Assembly: GCA_024742395.1 (NCBI GenBank)
Contig: JANSYO010000031.1
Coordinates: forward strand, 1 to 49,030
DNA from: Cytophagales bacterium
Lineage (GTDB): Bacteria; Bacteroidota; Bacteroidia; Cytophagales; Spirosomataceae
Length of the DNA: 49,030 nucleotides
Reading direction: 5' to 3'
A model generated the notes under the pieces. That model was not told the DNA's origin. It saw only the letters and a list, made by a program, of their open reading frames with translations, and did not search any database. This document shows positions 8,397 through 16,599 of the stretch, in pieces; the first letter of the stretch is position 1; each line of letters opens with the position of its first letter. Made by a program: the position numbers and the translations under genes.

Positions 8397-11300
8397 ATGT
8401 TCAAAAAGCTATTTTTGACCACTCTTAGTGTGCTTTTTCTTTCGGCACTAAGTTTCGGTCAGCAAAAAAAGGTATTAGTCTTTTCGAAGACAGCAGGATA
8501 TCGTCATTCCTCTATTGAAGCCGGCATAGAATTTTTCAAAAAAGTAGGATCGAAAGAAAACATTTCTTTTTCATTCTCTGAAAATTCCGAAGACATCGAC
8601 GAAGATAACTTAACTCAGTATAACGCTGTTGTCTTCTTAAATACAACAGGAAACATACTGAATGATCGCCAGCAGGCAGATTTTGAAAGATATATTCAAG
8701 CTGGTGGCGGCTTTATGGGTATTCATGCCGCTGCTGATACCGAATATGAATGGCCGTGGTATAATAGGCTATTGGGGGCCTATTTTGCTTCTCACCCTGG
8801 TGGTGATGTATCCAACATACAGAATGGCAAAATGACCGTTCATTCAAAAAAACATCCGGCTACAGCTCACCTGGCCACTACATTTGAAAGAAAAGATGAG
8901 TTCTATGATTTCAAATCTGTGCAAAAAGAGGCTATTAATGTTTTGATAAGTGTAGATGAAAAAAGCTACAAACAAGGTAAAATGGGCGACTGGCACCCTA
9001 TGGCCTGGTATCATGAATTTGATGGAGGCAAAGTTTTCTACAGCAATTTTGGACATGTGGAGTCTACTTTTGAATCAGAAGAAAACATGCAGATTCACCT
9101 AACTGAAGGCCTTAAATCAGTTTTGGCTGAGAAGCTTGACTACACTAAAGTAAGATCACAGAGAGCTCCTGAAGAAAACCGATTCATAAAAACTACTTTA
9201 GCCAACAACCTTTATGAGCCTACAGAGCTGGCTATCTTGCCAAATGGTAAAGTTTTGGTTGTAGAAAGAAGAGGTGAGGTTAAACTGTGGAATCCTGAGA
9301 CTGAGGTTTTTAGTACTATCAATAAATTTGACGTTTTCAGTGGCTTCGAATATGGCTTGATGGGCATTGGTGTGGATCCTAATTTCTCAAGAAATAACTG
9401 GATCTACCTGTATTACACACCCAATACAGACGAACATACTGACAATTACCTCTCAAGATTTACCTATAATCCTGAAAAAGATGAGATAGATATTAGCTCT
9501 GAAAAGATTGTACTGAGAGTAAAAGTAAAAAAGAATGAGTGCTGTCATACGGGCGGTTCTATAGACTGGGACGCCAAAGGCAATTTGTATCTATCTACCG
9601 GAGACGACACCAACCCATTTGCCTCAGATGGATATGGACCAATGGATTTCACGCCAGGTCGTGAAGGATGGGATGCTTTGCGTTCTTCAGCAAACACAAA
9701 TGATCTTCGTGGTAAAGTCTTAAGAATAAAGCCTGAAAAGGATGGAACATATTCTATTCCCCAAGGAAACCTTTATCCGGTTGGAACACCTAATACCAGA
9801 CCTGAGATTTTCATTATGGGCTCAAGAAACCCTTATAGAATAAGCGTTGATAAACGTACGGGAGACCTTTACTGGGGAGATATTGGGCCAGATGCCGGTA
9901 AACCCAACCCGGATAGAGGCTCAGAAGGACTGGTAGAGTTTAACAGAACGAAAGAACCGGGCTTTTATGGCTGGCCTATGTTTGTGGGTAATAACAGGCC
10001 ATACAAACATTATAATTTTGAAACGAAGGTTTCCGGAGAACCATACGATGCTGCGAATCCGGTAAATGATTCTCCAAATAATACAGGTCTAAAGAACTTG
10101 CCACCTACCAGAGAGCCCCTTATTTATTACGGTTATGGCGATTCAGAGGATTATCCTCTTTTTGGAAAAGGTGGCTGTAATCCTATGGCTGGTCCGGTCT
10201 ATTATTCTGATGATTACAAAGAAAATGAGCACCGGTTTCCTTCTTATTTCGATGGCAAATTCTTTGCTTATGAGTGGATCAGAGATTGGATTATCCTGGT
10301 AGATTTTGATGAAAAAGGGAATGTGGCAGGTATGGAAAAATTCATGCCTTCTACAAAGTTTAACCACCCAATGGATATGGCCTTCAATAGCAACGGAGTT
10401 CTTTACCTGTTAGAATATGGGCAAAAATGGTTTGCACAAAATGAAGATGCGGCATTATCCAGAATAGAATTTAATCCTAATAACCGACCACCTTCTGTAA
10501 AAATTGCGGTTGCTAAGAACATAGGAGCCGCCCCATTAAAAACTTCATTCAGTTCAGAAGGAACGGTAGATTTTGATGGCGACGAGCTTACCTATTCATG
10601 GGATTTTGGTGGCGGAGCCGAAAACAGCAGCCAGAAAAACGCTGAAGTCACCTTCAAAACACCTGGAGAATACACAGTGACACTTACAGTAAAAGATAGT
10701 AAAGGAAGTGTTTCAAAAGAAACCTTGCAGATGAAGGTAGGTAATGAAATTCCGGAAGTAGAAATTGAAGTCACAGGCAATCAAAGCTTCTATCTTGGGG
10801 AGAATGATATCAACTATCAGGTAAAGGTTAAAGACAAAGAAGATGGAACTTTAGGAAAGGGAATTAAACCAGAAAACGTAGTAGTTAGTATAAATTATCT
10901 GGAAGGATATGACAAAAACCAGATCACCATTGGACATCAGCAAAACCTTGCTTTCTCTAATGGGAGAAGACTAATTGAGGAAGGAGATTGTCTGGCTTGT
11001 CATCAGGTTAATGAAAAATCAATCGGACCTTCTTATAAGCAGGTAGCCGAAAAATACCCAAAAAGCCGTGAAAATACTGAAAAGTTAGCCAAGAAGATCA
11101 TTGGTGGCGGTGGTGGTGTTTGGGGTGAAACCTCAATGGCCGCTCACCCTGATCTTAAAATGGAAGACGCCACTGCCATGGTTCAGTATATCCTTTCTAT
11201 CAATGATAAAAAAGCTGCAAGCTTGCCGTCAAAAGGCACATATAAAGCTAATGCCCATGAAGGTAAAAAGGCGGGGGCCTATGTGATACAGGCGTCTTAT

Positions 11301-11744
11301 CAGGATAACGGTGGTAAAACAATTGGCTCGCAAATTGGCTCAAGCTCATTGGCCTTAAGAAGTGCTAATATCCCTGCCGTAGATTATGATAAAACTGAAG
11401 GCACATTGAAATTTGATGTACCTCAGGTAGGCGAATTGGTCATAGCCAATGACGGTGCATTTGTAATGTATGAAGACATTGACCTAACAAGCCTTAACAC
11501 TATTAAAGTGGGAGCTTTTGGCCAGGCTAATCAGACCGTTGGTGGTAAAATAATCTTCAGATCTGGTTCAAAGGATGGGAAGAAATTAGGAGAAATAAAT
11601 GTTCCTGCCGCTAATATGGTTCCTTTAGAATTGAAATTAGGAACTGTGCCCGCTGGCAAGAAAAACCTATATCTCATTTTTGAAAATAAGAATTCAGAGG
11701 GCAAACCACTCTTTGGTCTTTCTTTCCTCGAATTCAGCAAATAG
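8397..11744 (+). CDS. Secreted ThuA / glucose-sorbosone dehydrogenase / PKD / cytochrome c / CBM6-like protein
   Basis: A 1115-residue multidomain exported protein. In order: signal peptide ending near FGQQ; ThuA-like domain (about 24-235, with GFMGIHAAADTEY); PQQ-type glucose/sorbosone dehydrogenase beta-propeller (about 268-691); PKD domain (about 702-780, YSWDFGGG); class I cytochrome c (about 855-938, haem motif CLACH at 865-869); and a CBM6-like beta-sandwich (about 958-1115). The likely role is periplasmic or surface sugar oxidation, with electrons passed internally to haem. The same architecture is known from other Bacteroidota; the substrate is unknown. The start is the ATG at 8397 rather than the in-frame TTG at 8391. 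A strong terminator follows. Confidence 0.88.
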   Translation: MFKKLFLTTLSVLFLSALSFGQQKKVLVFSKTAGYRHSSIEAGIEFFKKVGSKENISFSFSENSEDIDEDNLTQYNAVVFLNTTGNILNDRQQADFERYIQAGGGFMGIHAAADTEYEWPWYNRLLGAYFASHPGGDVSNIQNGKMTVHSKKHPATAHLATTFERKDEFYDFKSVQKEAINVLISVDEKSYKQGKMGDWHPMAWYHEFDGGKVFYSNFGHVESTFESEENMQIHLTEGLKSVLAEKLDYTKVRSQRAPEENRFIKTTLANNLYEPTELAILPNGKVLVVERRGEVKLWNPETEVFSTINKFDVFSGFEYGLMGIGVDPNFSRNNWIYLYYTPNTDEHTDNYLSRFTYNPEKDEIDISSEKIVLRVKVKKNECCHTGGSIDWDAKGNLYLSTGDDTNPFASDGYGPMDFTPGREGWDALRSSANTNDLRGKVLRIKPEKDGTYSIPQGNLYPVGTPNTRPEIFIMGSRNPYRISVDKRTGDLYWGDIGPDAGKPNPDRGSEGLVEFNRTKEPGFYGWPMFVGNNRPYKHYNFETKVSGEPYDAANPVNDSPNNTGLKNLPPTREPLIYYGYGDSEDYPLFGKGGCNPMAGPVYYSDDYKENEHRFPSYFDGKFFAYEWIRDWIILVDFDEKGNVAGMEKFMPSTKFNHPMDMAFNSNGVLYLLEYGQKWFAQNEDAALSRIEFNPNNRPPSVKIAVAKNIGAAPLKTSFSSEGTVDFDGDELTYSWDFGGGAENSSQKNAEVTFKTPGEYTVTLTVKDSKGSVSKETLQMKVGNEIPEVEIEVTGNQSFYLGENDINYQVKVKDKEDGTLGKGIKPENVVVSINYLEGYDKNQITIGHQQNLAFSNGRRLIEEGDCLACHQVNEKSIGPSYKQVAEKYPKSRENTEKLAKKIIGGGGGVWGETSMAAHPDLKMEDATAMVQYILSINDKKAASLPSKGTYKANAHEGKKAGAYVIQASYQDNGGKTIGSQIGSSSLALRSANIPAVDYDKTEGTLKFDVPQVGELVIANDGAFVMYEDIDLTSLNTIKVGAFGQANQTVGGKIIFRSGSKDGKKLGEINVPAANMVPLELKLGTVPAGKKNLYLIFENKNSEGKPLFGLSFLEFSK

Positions 11745-11759
11745 AATACTATTTGATTG

Positions 11760-11800
11760 AAAACAAAGCCTGTACAGAGTGTACGGGCTTTTGTTTTATT
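11760..11800 (+). terminator. Rho-independent terminator
   Basis: An AAAACAAAGCC arm pairs with GGCTTTTGTTTT around an inner GTACA/TGTAC stem, followed by a T-rich tail. It ends the large dehydrogenase gene 16 nt after its stop and isolates it from the next gene. Confidence 0.85.
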
Positions 11801-11837
11801 AGATAAAAATAATAATTTCATAGCCTAAAATCCACCT

Positions 11838-12782
11838 ATGAAATCCATCATTAACCTTATCAAAAGGAATTTTGAGTTAAGTCAGCATCAATCTTTAAGC
11901 GTTATTTTTGGAATACTGGCATTGCTTCTGCTTCTGATTTCATATTCCCTTTTCAGCTATTGGACAGATCAACGAGAACAGGAATTTGTCCTGAGTGAAT
12001 ACCTTGCTCCAGAAGAACATTTACAGGAATTAAACCTGGAAAAAGCAAAAATCAAAAAGAGCTATTTCAAGCAGAAAGAGACAGAACATTTTAGTGTATT
12101 CAATCCGAATGAGGCAACGTTAGAAGAACTTGTCAAAAATGGATTTCCAAAATATGCCGCAAGAAACCTGGTTAATTTCAGAAACAAGGGAAAAGTTTTT
12201 AAGTACAAAGAAGATATTGCCAGTGTTTATGGCTTAAGTGAATCCCTTTATAATAAACTTGAAGATTTTATCGATTTACCAAGTCTTGAGGACGAAGAGT
12301 TATCAAATAGCTTTGACAGTATCTATGAAAAACCGGTTGAGAAGGAGAGCAAAGTACCTAAAGTATTCAAAAAAGAGATTGAACATTTCGATATAAACCT
12401 GGCCCAATCACAAGATTTAACGCAAGTTTATGGAATTGGTAAAATATTTGCAGATCGTATAATTAAGTACAGAGACGCTTTGGGTGGTTTTTACTCTAAA
12501 GAACAAATAAAGACCACATATGGGCTTCCTGATAGTACTTATCAAGAGCTATCAAAGTATATTTATATTGAATCTGTACCCAAAAAAGTAAAAATAAATA
12601 GTGTAGACTTAGCCAAATGGAAAAGTCCGGTAATTAAATTTAACAAAAAGAAAGCCTTGCTGGCCTACATTGCTCAGCATGGACCAGTCAAAGATATTAA
12701 TGATTTAAAAAAAGTGAGAATTTTGAACGATAGTGATATTGCCTCTTTGGCTCCCTATCTGGATTTCTCAACAACTGAATAG
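11838..12782 (+). CDS. Helix-hairpin-helix membrane protein, ComEA-like repeats
   Basis: A 314-residue protein with a short cytoplasmic N-terminus, one membrane segment (about 24-43, ILALLLLLISYSLF) and tandem helix-hairpin-helix units. Repeats begin FNPNEATLEELVKNGFP (about 91) and INLAQSQDLTQVYGIG (about 187), with a third degenerate copy near 255-312. ComEA-type HhH domains bind DNA in natural transformation, but Bacteroidota often carry such a protein without other com genes nearby. The next gene starts one base after this stop. DNA binding on the outer face of the membrane is inference. Confidence 0.75.
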   Translation: MKSIINLIKRNFELSQHQSLSVIFGILALLLLLISYSLFSYWTDQREQEFVLSEYLAPEEHLQELNLEKAKIKKSYFKQKETEHFSVFNPNEATLEELVKNGFPKYAARNLVNFRNKGKVFKYKEDIASVYGLSESLYNKLEDFIDLPSLEDEELSNSFDSIYEKPVEKESKVPKVFKKEIEHFDINLAQSQDLTQVYGIGKIFADRIIKYRDALGGFYSKEQIKTTYGLPDSTYQELSKYIYIESVPKKVKINSVDLAKWKSPVIKFNKKKALLAYIAQHGPVKDINDLKKVRILNDSDIASLAPYLDFSTTE

Positions 12783-12783
12783 C

Positions 12784-14145
12784 ATGAAAAAGTATACTCT
12801 ACTCCTCTCTTTTATTCTTCTTATTTTGGTTACGGGTTGTGATAAAAGTGTAACACCAGATGTGGATCCTATTCCTGACCCGGTAGAATTGGAAGTTAGC
12901 TCTGAAGTGGCCTTAAAATGGGTTGACATGACTCTTAAGGTGATGAAAGAATCGCCAAGTAATTCTCCTACGTATGCATCAAGAACTCTTGGGTATATTG
13001 GAATCACCATGTATGAATCTGTAGTGAATGGAAGCATCATTTATAATTCTGTGGCAGGCCAACTTAGCGGACTTGCACCCTTGGTGAAACCAGAAGGTGA
13101 CTTAGACTGGGAAACAACGTTAAGTGCGGGACAAGCAGCAATAATAAAACACATGTACCCTCACGCTTCAGATAAATTGAAAGAAGATATTGATTTCTTA
13201 CATAACAGTATTAAAACAGACAGGGTTATTGCTGGCATCTCTGCAGATCAGATTTCAAAATCTGAGGAATATGGAGTGGCCATTGCAAACATCATTTATG
13301 AGTGGTCTAAAGAAGATAAAGGTCACGAAGGCTATAAAAATGTGTTTGATGCAAACTACGAATATCCATCTGGAAGACAATACTGGTCGCCTCCGGCACA
13401 GGGGCAATCCAGCATTATGCTTCCTATGCACCCCTATTGGGGCAATAACAGACTCTTTGTACCTAAAAACGATATTATTCCTATTCCTGAGATCCTTGAG
13501 TATTCTACAGATAAGGAAAGTGATTATTATAAAGAAATGCAGCTGGTTTACGAGGTTAATACTAACTTAACCCAAGAGGAGAAAGAAACAGCCTTGTGGT
13601 GGGGAGACGATCCTGCCGTATCACCGAGCCCTCCTGGTCATTCCTACTTTTTAGCCGCCAAATTAGTAGCACAGAACAAAACCAACCTTTTTGAAGCGAC
13701 TTCTGCTTTTGCAAAAGTAGGAATGGCTGTAGCAGACGCTTTTGTTTGCACCTGGAAATGCAAGTATCATTACCATGCAGAAAGACCCACTAACTTTATT
13801 AAAAGAAACATTGATGGCAGATACAGTCAGTTCTGGCCTGAGCCGCCATTCCCTGCCTTTACATCCGGGCATTCTACTCAAGCCGCAGCGGCAGCCACTG
13901 CACTTATTTCTGTCTTTGGAGATGCCAATCACATTGTAGACGACTTTCATACTGGAAGACCGAAGGACATTGTCAGAAATGTTGAATTTAAAACAAGAGA
14001 ATTTGACTCCATTTGGGCATTTGCCGAGGAGTGCGGGTATTCAAGGATTCTTGGTGGTATTCATACACCTCAAGACAATGAAAGAGGTCTGGAAGAAGGT
14101 AAATTAATTGGCGAAAATGTCAATACCCTTTTATGGACTAAATAA
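12784..14145 (+). CDS. Vanadium-dependent haloperoxidase / PAP2-like lipoprotein
   Basis: A 453-residue lipoprotein: hydrophobic signal then the lipobox LVTGC followed by DKSV. The C-terminal half has the vanadate/phosphate-binding signature of the haloperoxidase-PAP2 superfamily: a Lys/Arg segment KYHYHAERP, the FTSGHST motif with His363, and SRILGGIHTPQD with Arg421, His427 and Asp431. The long N-terminal helical region is more like chloroperoxidases than short PAP2 phosphatases. It would either oxidise halides with peroxide or act as a phosphatase. The ATG at 12784 is preferred because upstream codons (from 12733) lie inside the previous gene and would bury the lipobox. Family confident, activity not. 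Confidence 0.82.
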   Translation: MKKYTLLLSFILLILVTGCDKSVTPDVDPIPDPVELEVSSEVALKWVDMTLKVMKESPSNSPTYASRTLGYIGITMYESVVNGSIIYNSVAGQLSGLAPLVKPEGDLDWETTLSAGQAAIIKHMYPHASDKLKEDIDFLHNSIKTDRVIAGISADQISKSEEYGVAIANIIYEWSKEDKGHEGYKNVFDANYEYPSGRQYWSPPAQGQSSIMLPMHPYWGNNRLFVPKNDIIPIPEILEYSTDKESDYYKEMQLVYEVNTNLTQEEKETALWWGDDPAVSPSPPGHSYFLAAKLVAQNKTNLFEATSAFAKVGMAVADAFVCTWKCKYHYHAERPTNFIKRNIDGRYSQFWPEPPFPAFTSGHSTQAAAAATALISVFGDANHIVDDFHTGRPKDIVRNVEFKTREFDSIWAFAEECGYSRILGGIHTPQDNERGLEEGKLIGENVNTLLWTK

Positions 14146-14183
14146 ATAGAGAGAAAATTATTTTCATAAATAAAGGATAAGCA

Positions 14184-14214
14184 TTGAACGCTCTTTTGAA
14201 GATTGGTACTTTTG
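14184..14214 (+). promoter_or_regulatory. Bacteroidota-type promoter for rpiB
   Basis: TTG at 14184-14186 and a perfect TACTTTTG at 14207-14214 are separated by 20 nt, and the rpiB ATG follows 26 nt later. This is one of the clearest promoters in the window. Confidence 0.65.
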
Positions 14215-14240
14215 CATTCCAATATCAAAAGTCTTAAGCA

Positions 14241-14672
14241 ATGAAAATAGCAATTGGTGGTGACCACGCAGGATTTGAATACAAGAAAACCATTCTAAGA
14301 TGGTTACAGGAACAGAATTTCGAAACGGCGGATTTCGGACCATACACAGATGAATCTTTTGATTATCCAGACTCTGTGCACCCTCTTTGTGATGCTATTG
14401 AGAAAGGCGAATACCAATATGGTATCTTGATATGTGGCTCAGGTAATGGCGTTTGTATTACAGCCAATAAACACCAAGGAATTAGGGCTGGCTTAGTCTG
14501 GGATGAAGAAGTTGTAAAGCTTATCCGTCAACATAACAATGCCAATGTTATCTGCTTACCTGCTCGTTTTATTGATTCAGACACTGCTCTGCAATTTGTC
14601 AAAACTTTTCTATCTACAGAATTTGAAGGTGGCCGGCATGGCAGAAGAGTAGATAAAATTGCCTGTGCTTAA
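14241..14672 (+). CDS. rpiB: Ribose-5-phosphate isomerase B
   Basis: A 143-residue RpiB/LacAB-family sugar-phosphate isomerase that interconverts ribose 5-phosphate and ribulose 5-phosphate in the pentose phosphate pathway. It shows the N-terminal IAIGGDHAGFEYK, the conserved CGSGNGVCITANK loop with the proton-transfer cysteine, and the NVICLPAR strand. Length is normal. It has its own promoter and ends convergently with the next gene on a shared TTAA. Confidence 0.95.
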   Translation: MKIAIGGDHAGFEYKKTILRWLQEQNFETADFGPYTDESFDYPDSVHPLCDAIEKGEYQYGILICGSGNGVCITANKHQGIRAGLVWDEEVVKLIRQHNNANVICLPARFIDSDTALQFVKTFLSTEFEGGRHGRRVDKIACA

Positions 14673-16081
14673 AGACCTTTGAGTCTGAAATGGCGGGTTC
14701 CTTCTACTCTTTCGTATGAGCTGTTTAACTCTGGTATTCTGCTGAATATCTTCGGAAAAACCTGTGCATTATCTATTATATATTCCGGCTTCTCTGTAAC
14801 CAAATTTGCGTATACCGAAGCCAATTTTTGATAAATATCGGGGTGTTCAAGATCGCCTTTTGATACATCCCAATTGATGTATGGAGACCCGGACTTTGCA
14901 TAGAAGTAATCATCTAACTTTTCTCCGGTTACCAGAATTGATCTATCTCTAATGTAGTTCTTTGTAGAAGATTTCTCTATCCTCAGATCCCCCAAATGCC
15001 TATATCCCTCACCAAAAAGTGGGTTTACTCCTTGAATATTGATAAAAACCAATAAGACTATTATACCCAAAAAAGTAAGCTCTGAGGTATAAATCCCTCT
15101 GATATGTATAAACCAGCCGGTCAAAAAGAAAGCTAAAAATGGTGCCAAACCAAGTGCCTGATAGGTGGACAGATTCCCCGAAAGCAAATAGGCAACAAGT
15201 CCAAAAAATGCAGAAAACACCAGAACTTGCTGTTTCCTGTTCTGAAAGTTGGCGTACCTTACATTCCCGAAAATCTTAATCATTCCCATAACGGCAATCA
15301 GGATAGGCAACCCAAAAACATAAAACACTCTGATCAGATCTTTATTCAATGTAAAGCTCAAACGCTGAAACTGCAACAACCATTGATGATAATAATGATC
15401 AAAGGATCCGAGGAAATAAAAGAAGATCCCTGAAACAAAAATGGGTAGTAAAAAGCCTAATACTAGGAGTAAAATCTGATTGGCCTTAACTGGTGTAAAC
15501 ATGACCAGACTAATTAAGGCCCAAAGCAGAAATACAGGAAAAGAATAAAGACAAAGAGAACCAAGGCCAATGAGTAGTCCTGCTTCAAAAACATGCTGAG
15601 ATGACTCATGATTACCCTCAATTTGTTTAAAAAGACTGTTTATTGCTAATAGCAAAAATGAGATGGAAATTAAGGTAGGCGATAGTTTATTAAAGTCAAA
15701 TGACAAGGACATTATAACTACATACATTAATGCCGGCAGGTAATTCTTTTCTATAATTACTCTGTTCTTGTTTATAACGTAACCAAAATAAAGGGCTTGA
15801 GCATAAACAATTACCATGGCTACCAGTTCATAATAGAATTGATTTCTGCCAAACATTAAATCTACAAAACCATAAATATAAGCTGCCAATGGCCCTATTT
15901 CTGTCCAAACACCACTGTAAAGACTGTGACCATTATTCAGTCTTTCTCCTACCAGCATCCATTCCATTTCTGGCTGAAGAACAGGCAGTACATTCAGTAT
16001 GAACGGGATTTTCAGCAGAAAAAGAACCACCAAAATAGAGAAAACATGAAAAAACGTATTGAGCCTAAAAAGCGTTATCAA
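14669..16081 (-). CDS. Polytopic inner-membrane protein, glycosyltransferase-like
   Basis: A hydrophobic protein of about 470 residues with roughly ten to twelve membrane segments and a soluble C-terminal tail (about the last 100 residues). Its overall shape resembles GT-C or O-antigen-ligase-type proteins, but I cannot assign a family. The frame is open back to 16225. I prefer the TTG at 16081, giving (M)ITLFRLNTFF, because Bacteroidota proteins at this position beside rbfA commonly begin with LFR-N-FF. Longer starts would run through the divergent promoter at 16108-16123 and into rbfA. The stop codon shares TTAA with the rpiB stop. Confidence 0.65.
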   Translation of the reverse strand: MITLFRLNTFFHVFSILVVLFLLKIPFILNVLPVLQPEMEWMLVGERLNNGHSLYSGVWTEIGPLAAYIYGFVDLMFGRNQFYYELVAMVIVYAQALYFGYVINKNRVIIEKNYLPALMYVVIMSLSFDFNKLSPTLISISFLLLAINSLFKQIEGNHESSQHVFEAGLLIGLGSLCLYSFPVFLLWALISLVMFTPVKANQILLLVLGFLLPIFVSGIFFYFLGSFDHYYHQWLLQFQRLSFTLNKDLIRVFYVFGLPILIAVMGMIKIFGNVRYANFQNRKQQVLVFSAFFGLVAYLLSGNLSTYQALGLAPFLAFFLTGWFIHIRGIYTSELTFLGIIVLLVFINIQGVNPLFGEGYRHLGDLRIEKSSTKNYIRDRSILVTGEKLDDYFYAKSGSPYINWDVSKGDLEHPDIYQKLASVYANLVTEKPEYIIDNAQVFPKIFSRIPELNSSYERVEGTRHFRLKGL

Positions 16082-16107
16082 TGGCGGTATATTTATATTT
16101 ACAGGGG

Positions 16108-16140
16108 CAAAATTATACTTTTGGGCACCGATTAACCAAA
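16108..16140 (-). promoter_or_regulatory. Promoter for the minus-strand membrane protein
   Basis: On the minus strand TTTG (16140-16137) is followed after 21 nt by TAATTTTG (16115-16108), a full Bacteroidota promoter about 27 nt before the proposed TTG start. It abuts the opposite-facing rbfA -7 box. Confidence 0.6.
16116..16123 (+). promoter_or_regulatory. -7 box for rbfA operon
   Basis: A perfect TACTTTTG lies directly next to the minus-strand -7 box at 16108-16115, so the two promoters face away back to back. No TTG sits at the expected -33. The leader to the rbfA ATG would be about 65 nt. Confidence 0.5.
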
Positions 16141-16194
16141 ATAAACCAAGATATTTGCACCCTGAATTTAAGGCAATTAGGAAAGCACTGCGAG

Positions 16195-16590
16195 ATGGAA
16201 AATAAAAGACAGAAACAGATATCAAGACAAATACAGAAAGACCTTGGAGAAATCTTTCAAAAAGACTTCAAAGAAGCCTTTGGTGGTGCATTTATTACAA
16301 TAACTGATGTAAAGATCAGCCCGGATCTGGGGGTGGCCAGAGTGTATTTGAGCTTTTTAATGGTAGAGGATAAGGAGGCTTTACTGGAAACCATTAAAGA
16401 TAACTCTAAAAAAATAAGAGGTTTATTTGGAAACAGAGTACGAAATCAATTTCGCGTAGTGCCTAATTTTCAATTTTTCTTAGACGATACGGCTGAATAT
16501 GCTCAGAAAATGAATGAGCTTTTCTCAAATCTTGAAATCCCGCCGGCACCCGAAGATGACGACGAGGATGATGAAATATACACCCGATAA
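16195..16590 (+). CDS. rbfA: Ribosome-binding factor A
   Basis: A 131-residue KH-fold 30S assembly factor needed for 16S rRNA 5' end maturation and cold growth. It begins MENKRQKQISRQIQKDLGEI, the classic RbfA start, and continues with FITITDVKISPDLGVARVYLS and the strand RNQFRVVPNFQFFLDDT. The extreme C-terminus is a run of Asp/Glu (EDDDEDDE). The frame is open from 16081 but only the ATG at 16195 gives the family N-terminus. The permease gene follows after 9 nt. Confidence 0.93.
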   Translation: MENKRQKQISRQIQKDLGEIFQKDFKEAFGGAFITITDVKISPDLGVARVYLSFLMVEDKEALLETIKDNSKKIRGLFGNRVRNQFRVVPNFQFFLDDTAEYAQKMNELFSNLEIPPAPEDDDEDDEIYTR

Positions 16591-16599
16591 AAGTCTGCA

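Noticed and set aside
13190-13570. 126-codon frame inside the haloperoxidase-like gene
   Set aside because: Alternative-frame shadow of a conserved gene.
14669-16225. Full-length frame of the membrane protein back to 16225
   Set aside because: It would run through the divergent promoter and about 30 nt into rbfA, and would add residues with no membrane-protein character before the conserved LFRLNTFF start.
16551-16584. Repetitive GA-rich stretch at the end of rbfA
   Set aside because: Codes for an acidic C-terminal tail common in RbfA; not a separate repeat element.
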